Positions 8,104-15,088 of a stretch of 22,135 nt of DNA are shown in pieces. Position 1 is the first letter of the stretch; each line of letters begins with the position of its first letter. This stretch comes from Bacteroides fragilis. Its GTDB lineage: Bacteria > Bacillota > Clostridia > Lachnospirales > Lachnospiraceae. The notes beneath the pieces were generated by a model. That model ran no database searches. It had not been told where the DNA came from and saw nothing but the letters and a program-made list of their open reading frames with translations. Location: contig JAMPFK010000036.1 in assembly GCA_023664485.1 (NCBI GenBank), forward strand, positions 1 to 22,135, written 5' to 3'. The position numbers and the translations under genes were made by a program.

Positions 8104-9075
8104 TCACTTTCTATTCAATAAGCGCTTCTTGTACATACGAATGTCAGGACCGGTCAGCTTGCAGAGCTCATAATAACTGATAATGCGGGAAAAGATGCGG
8201 TCGGAGTATCGGTTCGACAGCTCTTCCGGAGAAAGATTTGTAGAAATGACGGTCGCCTTTTTTCCCATATGACGTTCGTTCAAAAGGGAAAAAAGCCGGG
8301 AAGCGACGAACTGGTTCGTAAGCTCGGTTCCCAAATCGTCAATAATCAGCATATCGCACTGATACAGATCGGCGTAACGTTCTCTCTCGTCCTCTTTGCT
8401 CTTATAGTCAAAAGAATATCTGGATAATAAGTCAAAAAGACCGGCGGCGCTGAAATAGATAACGGAATAGCCGCGCTCTATAAGCTCTTTGGCCACACAA
8501 TTCGACAAAAAAGTTTTCCCCGTACCCACTGTACCATAAAAAAGCAGATTATGGTAGCCGGAATTGAAATTTTTGATAAAATTCTGGCAGATGATTACCG
8601 CGTTCCTGAAGCGGGACAGATCTTCGCCTTCATAATATTCATAGGATAAGGACTGGAAATTATCTTTTTGAAGCATTTCCTGTATGTTGGACTGTTCATA
8701 GAGAAGCGTGATCATTGCCTGCAGGAAGCAATGGCATTTTTTTCCGTCGATGTAGCCGGTGTCCTGGCAGTCCGGACAGGTATAGGCCGGGTTCAGGTAA
8801 TTTTCGGGAAGCCCGGCTTCAGAAAGAAGCCGCGCCTTTTTTGCAGAGATCCCGGCGAGCATATCCTTCAGATCCTCCATCGCCCCGGCATCGCCGGACA
8901 GATATTTCTTTCCCTGGGAAACGGAAATGGAAGCGGTCTGTTCTTCCAGTTCCCGGTAGCCCGGAACATGGTCATATACATAGGCCGTTTTCCGTTCCAG
9001 CTCATGGCGGTTGTGCAGTTGGCGGTTTTCATAGCCGCGGAGGATGATATCATACTGGGTATTTGTCAATGACAC
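8104..9075 (-). CDS. DnaI/DnaC-like replicative helicase loader (AAA+ ATPase), 323 aa
   Basis: Loads the DnaB/DnaC-family replicative helicase at origins and restarted forks. The N-terminal helical region is followed by a zinc-binding motif with Cys100, Cys103, Cys114 and Cys116 (CPDCQDTGYIDGKKCHC), as in DnaI. The AAA+ module has a Walker A, GTVGTGKT, at 181-188, a Walker B, MLIIDDLGTE, near 245, and STNLSPEEL (sensor 1). An arginine-finger candidate lies in SNRYSDRIFSRI. Length suits Firmicutes DnaI. It starts with GTG 9075; AAGGAG is seven bases upstream and touches the stop of the DnaD-domain gene (12 bp gap). The partner upstream gene is a DnaB/DnaD-like protein, the known co-loader in Firmicutes, so a role in replication is more likely than an IstB-type transposition ATPase. 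Confidence 0.92.
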   Translation of the reverse strand: MSLTNTQYDIILRGYENRQLHNRHELERKTAYVYDHVPGYRELEEQTASISVSQGKKYLSGDAGAMEDLKDMLAGISAKKARLLSEAGLPENYLNPAYTCPDCQDTGYIDGKKCHCFLQAMITLLYEQSNIQEMLQKDNFQSLSYEYYEGEDLSRFRNAVIICQNFIKNFNSGYHNLLFYGTVGTGKTFLSNCVAKELIERGYSVIYFSAAGLFDLLSRYSFDYKSKEDERERYADLYQCDMLIIDDLGTELTNQFVASRLFSLLNERHMGKKATVISTNLSPEELSNRYSDRIFSRIISYYELCKLTGPDIRMYKKRLLNRK

Positions 9076-9087
9076 GGCAGGGCTCCT

Positions 9088-10149
9088 TTAATTGCTCAGC
9101 AATTCTTTTTCCAGCGCGTCAAAATCGTAGGAATTTTGCCTGAACTGGTTGAATTTATTGGTTGAAACTGTCTTGGCGGCTTTGTTCTGCCGGAAACGGC
9201 TGTCGAGCGCATTGATATCGTTCCGGTGGCGGATGCCCGCTTTATACCAGCTGCTCAAAATACTGTCCGCATATTCAAAACGATGCTTGTCCGTCGCGAG
9301 GACAGTCTTTTCGCAGGCGGCGGAGATGACGTCGAATTCAAAAGAAAATTCTTTTGTCCAGCGGGTAATATAAGTGATTTCGGCCTGCGTCGGCATATTC
9401 GGTTTGCCGAGCGCTTTCATGACGTCATAGACCGTCTTATCATATTTATGAGCGTAGCCGGCCGCCTGCTCCGGCGTGGTAATGCCTTCCTGTGCCCAGT
9501 TGACAGCGACCTTTTCCATATATCTTAAATCTTTCTTGCCGCGGTCAACGCAATATTGGATCAGATAGTCGATCAGATCTTCCGAAAAACCGAGCTTGTC
9601 CGAAATGAAAAGAATAGACCTGATCTCGGAAGCACTCAGGGTCTTTTTCAAATATTGCTCTGTAATAAAGAGCAGTCCGGCAGTAGCCTCGTCGGATTTA
9701 AACGCTTTTAGCTGTTCCAGCGTGTAGTTCGGTTTTTCATAAGGGTCTGTTTTCGGCGTTTCCGCTTCCGGGCCGGCCGTTTTGGATGAAATCGGAACAA
9801 CATACATGGAGGCGGGCGCCGGGTCCGCCGGCACGGGAACGGCCGGATTCAAATCCCGCAGATGAAGGCCGGTCAGATTTTTGTTCTCGTCGTATTCCAA
9901 TGTCAGGAGCTGGTTCTTCTCCCAGTATTTCAGGGCGCGCAGAACGTCTTTTTCCGTATAGTTAAAGACATCCGCGATTTCGGAAACACTGGTGGAAAGC
10001 CTCGCGCTCATCATGCGTATCAGATATAAATAGATTTTAAGCTGCGCGTCGTTGGCAGACTTCATGTACTCATCGATGAAACGGTTGGAAATGACCGTGG
10101 CATTTGTGTAATTATCCTGGTAAATGGTTAAATGGCTCATATCTATCAT
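9088..10149 (-). CDS. DnaD/DnaB-domain replication initiation protein, 353 aa
   Basis: Primosomal co-loader that works with DnaI to place helicase on DnaA-opened or repaired DNA. The N-terminal part (about 20-105) reads as a winged-helix DDBH1-like domain with a predicted HTH, SVSEIADVFNYTEKDVLRALKYWE. A Pro/Ala-rich linker (about 105-145) follows, then two copies of the DDBH2 signature YxxxIxxxWxxxGI: YMEKVAVNWAQEGI and YADSILSSWYKAGI. This DDBH1-DDBH2-DDBH2 order is the architecture of Bacillus DnaB rather than of DnaD, which has one DDBH2. The start is ATG 10149 (ribosome site CAGGAG, four bases away); ATG 10140 is an alternative. It heads the operon with the loader and prs, under an extended -10 promoter and near five DnaA-box-like sites. 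Confidence 0.87.
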   Translation of the reverse strand: MIDMSHLTIYQDNYTNATVISNRFIDEYMKSANDAQLKIYLYLIRMMSARLSTSVSEIADVFNYTEKDVLRALKYWEKNQLLTLEYDENKNLTGLHLRDLNPAVPVPADPAPASMYVVPISSKTAGPEAETPKTDPYEKPNYTLEQLKAFKSDEATAGLLFITEQYLKKTLSASEIRSILFISDKLGFSEDLIDYLIQYCVDRGKKDLRYMEKVAVNWAQEGITTPEQAAGYAHKYDKTVYDVMKALGKPNMPTQAEITYITRWTKEFSFEFDVISAACEKTVLATDKHRFEYADSILSSWYKAGIRHRNDINALDSRFRQNKAAKTVSTNKFNQFRQNSYDFDALEKELLSN

Positions 10150-10173
10150 ACAGCTCCTGTCAAAGTAAGATGA

Positions 10174-10182
10174 ATTATAGCA
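10174..10182 (-). promoter_or_regulatory. Extended -10 promoter of the DnaD-like/DnaI/prs operon
   Basis: The minus strand reads TGC-TATAAT (TATAAT at 10174-10179). A -35 (TATCTT at 17 bp) is poor; a better TTGACT (10204-10209) lies 24 bp away, too far for normal spacing. The transcript should start near 10167, giving a leader under 20 nt. Confidence 0.6.
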
Positions 10183-10248
10183 CGCCGGATTTTAAAAAGA
10201 TATAGTCAAATTGCCAGAAACCAAAAACCGTATACCGGGCCCCTGGCC

Positions 10249-10353
10249 TGTGGAAATTGTGTATAACGAATTCGTATGACGGATTGGCAAAGAAAAATAT
10301 CCACAGGCGGAAAAGAAGCGGAAGTTCTTCCGGGCTGTGGATATTGTGGATAA
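10249..10353. promoter_or_regulatory. Cluster of five DnaA-box-like sites
   Basis: Sites by position: TGTGGAAAT 10249-10257 (two mismatches), TGTGTATAA 10258-10266 (reverse TTATACACA, exact to TTATNCACA), ATATCCACA 10297-10305 (one mismatch, plus strand), TGTGGATAT 10336-10344 (one mismatch) and TGTGGATAA 10345-10353 (reverse TTATCCACA, exact). Two pairs abut head to tail without gap, 87 bp apart. It lies directly behind the murC stop and 70-175 bp upstream of the promoter of the helicase loader operon. Likely a DnaA-controlled regulatory region; binding itself is inference. Confidence 0.7.
10288..10345 (-). terminator. Possible murC terminator made from inverted DnaA-like boxes
   Basis: AATATCCACAG (10296-10306) and CTGTGGATATT (10335-10345) are an 11-bp perfect inverted repeat enclosing a nested CGGAAG-TT-CTTCCG hairpin (10319-10332). 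Read on the minus strand, the outer stem is followed by a T-rich tract (complement of 10288-10297), as expected for a terminator of murC. The 28-nt interior is longer than usual. The same bases are DnaA-box-like, so either reading, or both, may hold. Confidence 0.45.
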
Positions 10354-11733
10354 TTATTTCCTGAGTAGATTTTCACCGATTTTTACGACATCCCCGGCGC
10401 CCATAGTTATCAACAAATCATCCTTTGTGCAATTTTCCAGAAGGAAATTTTCGATTTCAGCAAAGGTCGGGAAGTAATAGCATTCATGGCCCAGCTTCTC
10501 GATCTCCGCCTGTAAGGTTCGGGAGCTGACTCCCAGCGTATCTTTTTCCCTGGCGGCAAAGATGTCGGCCAGAACGAGCTTGTCGGCGTGCGACAACGCT
10601 TTCGCAAATTCGGGAAGAAAAGCTTTTGTCCGCGAATAAGTATGGGGCTGGAATACGCACCATATCGTTTTGTGCGGATAATTTTTCGCCGCCTGCAAAG
10701 TTGCGGTAATTTCTGTGGGGTGATGCGCATAATCATCTATTATAGTGATTCCATTCCTTTTGCCCTTGTATTCAAAGCGCCTGTCAGTGCCGTTAAAATC
10801 TGCCAGCGCCTTTTGGATGATATTGCCGTCGATGCCGAGCAGTTTAGCGGCTGCCGCGGCTGCCGCGGCGTTATAGACGTTATACAGCCCAGGTACGCGG
10901 AGTGTGTAAGAATCCTTTTGCCCGTCCGGCCCGGCCAGGTCGAAAGAAGGGTGCCCGAATTCGTCGTAAACAATGCCGGACGGAGAATAGTCGCAGGAGG
11001 ACGGGGAGCCGAATGTGACGACCTGGCAGGGCAGGGATGCGGTTATCTCTTCAATGCGCGGAATATCGCCGTTTATGATGAGCGTCCCGTCCGGGGGGAG
11101 CAGTCTGGCGAATTCGTGGAAGGAATTGCGGATATCGTCGATATCTTTGAAGAAATCCAGATGGTCTTCCTCGATATTGAGAATGATACCGATTTTGGGG
11201 AAAAAGCTTAAAAAGCTGTTGGTATATTCGCAGGCTTCCGTCACAAAATAATCGGGACCGCCGACCCGGATGTTGCCGCCGATGGCCTGATAGATGCCGC
11301 CGATGGACAAGGTCGGATCTTTGCCGGCTTCCAGAAGGATCTGGGATAACATGGAGGTCGTAGTCGTTTTTCCATGTGTGCCGCTGACGGCGATGGGTAT
11401 TTTATAGTTCTTCATCATCTGTCCGAGCAGCTGCGCCCTTGTCAGGAAAGGGATGCCGAGTTCATGGCCGGCCACAAATTCCGGGTTATCCTGTTTAATG
11501 GCGCTCGTGTATACGATTAAATCAGGATTTAAGGCAAGATTTTCTTTTTTCTGGCCATAATAAATGACAGCCCCTTTTTCGCGCAGGGCTTCGGTAAGAT
11601 GCGAGGACTGTCTGTCGGAGCCGGACACGCGGAAACCTTCCGAAAGGAGGATCTCGGCGAGGCCGCTCATGCTGATGCCGCCGATGCCCATAAAAAATAC
11701 ATGGATCGGCTTTTTAAAATCGATCTGATACAT
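10354..11733 (-). CDS. murC: UDP-N-acetylmuramate--L-alanine ligase, 459 aa
   Basis: Adds L-Ala to UDP-MurNAc, the first amino acid step of peptidoglycan precursor synthesis, in the cytoplasm. The N-terminal Rossmann motif MGIGGISMSGLA (15-26) is MurC-specific; the ATP loop SGTHGKTTTT is at 117-126. Further marks are ACEYTNSFL, NIEEDHLDFF, GLYNVYNAAAA, FNGTDRRFE (C-terminal MurC motif) and DDYAHHPTEI. Length is in the normal range. ATG 11733 follows AGGAAG on the minus strand at a proper distance. It is monocistronic by appearance: its own promoter lies upstream and a 204-bp gap with a possible terminator follows. It is divergent from glgC across 398 bp. Confidence 0.96.
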   Translation of the reverse strand: MYQIDFKKPIHVFFMGIGGISMSGLAEILLSEGFRVSGSDRQSSHLTEALREKGAVIYYGQKKENLALNPDLIVYTSAIKQDNPEFVAGHELGIPFLTRAQLLGQMMKNYKIPIAVSGTHGKTTTTSMLSQILLEAGKDPTLSIGGIYQAIGGNIRVGGPDYFVTEACEYTNSFLSFFPKIGIILNIEEDHLDFFKDIDDIRNSFHEFARLLPPDGTLIINGDIPRIEEITASLPCQVVTFGSPSSCDYSPSGIVYDEFGHPSFDLAGPDGQKDSYTLRVPGLYNVYNAAAAAAAAKLLGIDGNIIQKALADFNGTDRRFEYKGKRNGITIIDDYAHHPTEITATLQAAKNYPHKTIWCVFQPHTYSRTKAFLPEFAKALSHADKLVLADIFAAREKDTLGVSSRTLQAEIEKLGHECYYFPTFAEIENFLLENCTKDDLLITMGAGDVVKIGENLLRK

Positions 11734-11783
11734 TTTGATGACTTCCTATCTTTATGGATTATTTGTTTAGATTCTCTATAAAT

Positions 11784-11812
11784 ATTATACGCATTTGCCT
11801 TCAAAAAACCAA
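11784..11812 (-). promoter_or_regulatory. Promoter of murC
   Basis: On the minus strand TTGGTT (11807-11812), 17 bp, then a perfect TATAAT (11784-11789). The -35 matches 3/6. The leader to ATG 11733 would be about 45 nt. Confidence 0.6.
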
Positions 11813-12020
11813 TATGAATTTGAGATTCCCGTATATATTATATAGGAAGTATTTCCGGAAAACGGCTCTCTATGACGATTTCTGCAAAAATTTATTAAAA
11901 ATTTACAAAAATTGATGATAAATCGGCGCGTGGGAAAAATGTAAAGGTGAAATAGTAACAAAAATTAAAGGAAAAGAATCAAAACATTGTCAAATATAAA
12001 TAAAACAAAGGGGATAAAAA

Positions 12021-12047
12021 GTGAATAATTTTGTAAATAATATTCAC
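12021..12047. repeat. Inverted repeat over the glgC -35, possible operator
   Basis: GTGAATA (12021-12027) and TATTCAC (12041-12047) are exact inverted arms with a 13-bp A/T-rich spacer; the right arm overlaps the -35 TTCACT. The arms' centres are about two helical turns apart, suitable for a dimeric repressor. No known regulator is identified. Confidence 0.4.
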
Positions 12048-12071
12048 TTTCTGATTGAGTTGTGTTATACT
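12043..12071 (+). promoter_or_regulatory. Promoter of glgC-glgD
   Basis: TTCACT (12043-12048), 17 bp, TATACT (12066-12071), with TG at 12062-12065 region giving an extended -10 (TGT-TATACT). Leader of about 54 nt to ATG 12132. Confidence 0.75.
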
Positions 12072-12131
12072 AATAGGACAAAATAAAACTTTTTTATTAA
12101 AAATATATTATCAGAAACAAGAGGTGAGGAT

Positions 12132-13406
12132 ATGGTTAAGAAAGAAATGATTGCCATGCTGTTGGCAGGCGGTCAGGGAAGCAGATTGGGCGTGCTGACA
12201 TCCAGGGTTGCAAAACCGGCGGTATCGTTCGGCAGTAAGTACAGGATCATCGATTTTCCCCTGAGTAACTGCATCAATTCCGGTGTTGATACCGTTGGCG
12301 TTTTAACACAGTACCAGCCGCTTCGCCTGAACACCCATATCGGAATAGGCATTCCGTGGGATCTGGATAGAAATATAGGCGGTGTGACGGTACTTCCGCC
12401 CTACGAGAAGAGTGTGCACAGCGAATGGTATACGGGTACGGCGAATGCGATTTATCAGAACATTGCATATATGGAGAGCTATAATCCTGAATATGTCCTG
12501 ATCCTTTCCGGAGACCATATCTATAAAATGGATTATGAAGTCATGCTGGATTTCCATAAGCAGAACGGCTCGGAGGTCACGATCGCCGTTATGCCGGTGC
12601 CGATGGAGGAAGCAAAGCGTTTCGGCATCATGATTACCGACGAGAACCGCAGGGTCGTCGATTTTGAAGAGAAACCGGAGAATCCGAGAAGTAATCTCGC
12701 TTCTATGGGTATTTATATATTTAACTGGGAAACGCTGAAGGAAGCGCTGCTTCTGAACGCGGAGCAGTCGGGACTGGATTTTGGCAAGCATGTCATTCCC
12801 TACTGCCATAGAAAAGGAGCGCCCATTTATGCATATGAATTCAACGGCTACTGGAAGGATGTAGGAACGCTGAATTCTTATTGGGAAGCAAATATGGAGC
12901 TCATCGATATCGTTCCCGAATTCAATCTGTATGAAGAATACTGGAAGATTTATACGAAGTGCGAAACGCTTCCGCCTCAGTATCTCGCTCCTGACAGCGT
13001 CGTGGAGCGGAGCATCATCGGGGAAGGATCGGAAATTTATGGAAAGGTCTGCAATTCCGTTATCGGCTGCGGCGTCGTGGTCGGAGAAGGGGCCGTTATC
13101 AGGGATTCTATCGTTATGAATTCCACACAGGTTGGCCAAAACTGCGAATTGTATAAAGCCATTGTCGCGGAAGAGTCCGTATTGGGGGACAATGTGAAGC
13201 TGGGAATAGGCGATGAGACTCCCAATGAGACCGACCCTAATATTTATAACCACGGCCTTGTAACAATCGGGGAGAAGAGCGTGATTCCGAAAAATGTTAC
13301 TATCGGAAAAAATACGGTCGTATTCGGTGTGACTTCCGCAGAGGATTATAAAGATTATTATCTTCCGAGCGGCAGAACTTTGATTAAGGCAGGTGAAGAA
13401 CAGTGA
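12132..13406 (+). CDS. glgC: Glucose-1-phosphate adenylyltransferase, catalytic subunit, 424 aa
   Basis: Makes ADP-glucose from glucose 1-phosphate and ATP for glycogen synthesis. The nucleotide-binding start LLAGGQGSRLGVLTSRVAKPAV (11-32) is intact, including the basic RVAKP, followed by YRIIDFPLSNCINSG, WYTGTANAIYQN, SGDHIYKMDY (catalytic Asp region) and FEEKP. The C-terminal third (about 290-400) shows the left-handed beta-helix pattern of hexapeptide repeats. ATG 12132 follows AGAGGTGAGGAT. It overlaps glgD by four bases (GTGA, 13403-13406), so the two subunits should be made together. Other glycogen genes (glgA, glgB, glgP) are not adjacent in this window. Regulation by the inverted repeat at 12021-12047 is possible. 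Confidence 0.97.
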   Translation: MVKKEMIAMLLAGGQGSRLGVLTSRVAKPAVSFGSKYRIIDFPLSNCINSGVDTVGVLTQYQPLRLNTHIGIGIPWDLDRNIGGVTVLPPYEKSVHSEWYTGTANAIYQNIAYMESYNPEYVLILSGDHIYKMDYEVMLDFHKQNGSEVTIAVMPVPMEEAKRFGIMITDENRRVVDFEEKPENPRSNLASMGIYIFNWETLKEALLLNAEQSGLDFGKHVIPYCHRKGAPIYAYEFNGYWKDVGTLNSYWEANMELIDIVPEFNLYEEYWKIYTKCETLPPQYLAPDSVVERSIIGEGSEIYGKVCNSVIGCGVVVGEGAVIRDSIVMNSTQVGQNCELYKAIVAEESVLGDNVKLGIGDETPNETDPNIYNHGLVTIGEKSVIPKNVTIGKNTVVFGVTSAEDYKDYYLPSGRTLIKAGEEQ

Positions 13407-14521
13407 GAGCGATAGGAATTATTTTAGCCGGTGGTAATAATCATCGAATGAAGGAATTGACCAGAAAGCGCGCTGTCTGCGCTATGCCGATAGCGGGAAG
13501 CTACCGGGGCATCGATTTTGCGCTCAGTAATATGACGAATTCTCATATTAATAAGGTCGCAGTATTTACCCAGTATAATGCGGGGAGCCTGAACGAACAT
13601 TTAAGCTCTGCTAAATGGTGGAATTTCGGACGCAAGCAGGGCGGGTTATATGTTTTCACGCCGGCCGTAACGGCGGAAAGCAGCGTTTGGTACCGCGGCA
13701 CGGCGGATGCGATCGCCCAGAACCTTTCTTTCCTGAAGAACAGTCATGAACCCTATGTCGTTATTTCATCCGGCGACTGCGTTTATAAGATGGATTATAA
13801 TAAAGTTCTGGAATATCATATTGAGAAAAAAGCCGATATTACGGTCGTATGCAAAGAACTGGAATCCGGCGCGAATATCGAACGTTACGGCACGATCAAA
13901 ATGAACGAAGAAAGCCGTATCGAGGAATTTGAGGAGAAGCCGGTCGTTGCCAAATCGAATACCGTTTCGTGCGGCGTATACGTTATCAGGAGACGCCAGC
14001 TGATCGAAATGATTGAAAAGAGCGCTGAAGAGGAACGCTATGATTTTGTAAAAGATATTCTGATCCGGTATAAGGATATTAAAAGGATCTTTGGTTATAA
14101 GATCAGAGACTATTGGAGCAATATCGCAACGGTCGAAGACTATTTTAATACCAATATGGATTTCCTGAAACCGGAAATCAGGAACTATTTCTTCAAACAG
14201 TACCCGGATGTATATTCCAGGGTGGATGATAACCCGCCGGCGAAATATAATGTAGGAGCAAGAATCAGAAACAGCTTGATTTCAAGTGGTTGTATTGTGA
14301 ATGGTACCGTAGAAGACTCCGTTATCTTTAAAAAGACATATATTGGGAATAATTGTTATATCAGGAATTCCATTATATTGAACGATGTTTATATCGGGGA
14401 TAACACACATATTGAGAATTGCATTGTTGAGAGCCGGGGAACAATTCGCGCCAATTCCTATTACAGAGGAGAGGATGGCATAGAAATTGTTGTCGAACAC
14501 AATGACAGATATGTTATTTAG
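13403..14521 (+). CDS. glgD: GlgD, second subunit of ADP-glucose pyrophosphorylase, 372 aa
   Basis: Firmicutes partner of GlgC, known to form a heteromeric enzyme of higher activity. The fold is the same nucleotidyltransferase plus beta-helix, with RGIDFALSNMTNSH, WYRGTADAIAQN, SSGDCVYKMDY and FEEKPVV. The N-terminal loop is degenerate: it reads GGNNHRMKELTRKRAV where GlgC has GGQGSRLGVLTSRVAKP, so the second glycine and the loop lysine are lost. This fits a regulatory, weakly or non-catalytic subunit. The start is GTG 13403 inside the end of glgC; the preceding GGTGAAG serves as ribosome site, and coupling by the overlap is likely. The C-terminal about 100 residues contain many I-G-N/D hexapeptides of the beta-helix. 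Confidence 0.94.
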   Translation: MRAIGIILAGGNNHRMKELTRKRAVCAMPIAGSYRGIDFALSNMTNSHINKVAVFTQYNAGSLNEHLSSAKWWNFGRKQGGLYVFTPAVTAESSVWYRGTADAIAQNLSFLKNSHEPYVVISSGDCVYKMDYNKVLEYHIEKKADITVVCKELESGANIERYGTIKMNEESRIEEFEEKPVVAKSNTVSCGVYVIRRRQLIEMIEKSAEEERYDFVKDILIRYKDIKRIFGYKIRDYWSNIATVEDYFNTNMDFLKPEIRNYFFKQYPDVYSRVDDNPPAKYNVGARIRNSLISSGCIVNGTVEDSVIFKKTYIGNNCYIRNSIILNDVYIGDNTHIENCIVESRGTIRANSYYRGEDGIEIVVEHNDRYVI

Positions 14522-14622
14522 TGTTATGACATAAAACGGAAATGTTGTTGATTACAAGCTGCGTGGCTTGATAAGTATGACTTGTGTGGAAAGCTTGTGA
14601 AAGCCGACGGGAATCTGTTCGG

Positions 14623-14634
14623 TATCATATGATA
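14623..14634. repeat. 12-bp perfect palindrome before the spoVG ribosome site
   Basis: TATCATATGATA, directly followed by AGGAGG. It could be an operator or a small RNA element; a chance A/T palindrome is possible. Confidence 0.3.
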
Positions 14635-14649
14635 AGGAGGCTGAGCTTC

Positions 14650-14922
14650 ATGAGAATTACTGATGTCCGCGTGCGTAAAATGACTCAAGACAGCAAGATG
14701 AAGGCAATCGTTTCAATCACCATTGACGATGAATTTGTAGTGCATGACATTAAAGTAATCGAAGGTGAAAAAGGGCTTTTTATTGCTATGCCAAGCAAAA
14801 AGGCGACTGATGGAGAATATCGGGATATTGCACATCCGATCAATTCTGTCACCAGAGAGCGTATTCAGAATATCATTCTGGATAGTTACGAGAAAGCGCT
14901 TTTAGAACCGAATGACGAATAG
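14650..14922 (+). CDS. spoVG: SpoVG family regulator, 90 aa
   Basis: Small nucleic-acid-binding regulator of sporulation and septation in Firmicutes; family members bind DNA and RNA. The sequence MRITDVRVRKM, then MKAIVSITIDDEFVVHDIKVIEG, GLFIAMPSKK and FRDIAHPINS-like YRDIAHPINS are the standard SpoVG signature. The start is ATG 14650, seven bases behind AAGGAGG; the frame is open 22 codons further upstream but that part is not conserved and has no ribosome site. Length is normal. Downstream is a clear terminator, and the gene stands between glgD (128 bp) and pth (166 bp), so it is probably transcribed alone. I do not see a convincing sigma-A or sigma-H promoter in the 128 bp upstream. Confidence 0.96.
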   Translation: MRITDVRVRKMTQDSKMKAIVSITIDDEFVVHDIKVIEGEKGLFIAMPSKKATDGEYRDIAHPINSVTRERIQNIILDSYEKALLEPNDE

Positions 14923-14944
14923 TGGATTGAGTGAGTAATGACAA

Positions 14945-14974
14945 AGAGGATGCGCAAAGCATCCTTTTTGTTTT
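14945..14974 (+). terminator. Rho-independent terminator of spoVG
   Basis: AGGATGC (14947-14953), loop GCAAA, GCATCCT (14959-14965), then TTTTGTTTT. The stem can be extended by a G-T and an A-T pair. Confidence 0.92.
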
Positions 14975-15013
14975 GTGGGAAAAGTAATTTTTGGATGGTT
15001 TTGGAAAAACTAC

Positions 15014-15042
15014 TTGTAGGAGTTTCGGGTTGTTGATACAAT
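15014..15042 (+). promoter_or_regulatory. Promoter of pth-mfd
   Basis: TTGTAG (15014-15019), 17 bp, TACAAT (15037-15042) with a TGA before the -10 (extended -10). Leader of about 40 nt to ATG 15089. Confidence 0.6.
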
Positions 15043-15088
15043 ATATAAGATTCATTTTCATTTAATTTATGGATAGATTGGAGCAGCT

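Larger units (their letters stand above)
11734..12131. other. AT-rich divergent intergenic region between murC and glgC
   Basis: The 398 bp hold the murC promoter (11784-11812), the glgC promoter (12043-12071) and an inverted repeat (12021-12047). The middle part, about 11820-12010, is A/T-rich with A-tracts that could act as UP elements or bent DNA. I see no open frame with a good start and no riboswitch-like structure. Confidence 0.6.

Noticed and set aside
10200..10353. Chromosomal origin of replication (oriC)
   Set aside because: The DnaA boxes are suggestive, but there is no dnaA or dnaN nearby and no clear AT-rich unwinding element with DnaA-trio repeats. A regulatory cluster is the simpler reading.
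12015..12085. Short leader peptide in front of glgC
   Set aside because: A GTG frame of 21 codons starts at 12021 but overlaps the promoter and -10, so it cannot be transcribed from it.
14522..14649. Sigma-H type promoter before spoVG
   Set aside because: A GGGAAT near 14609 recalls the sigma-H -10, but no AGGA-type -35 occurs at the needed distance.
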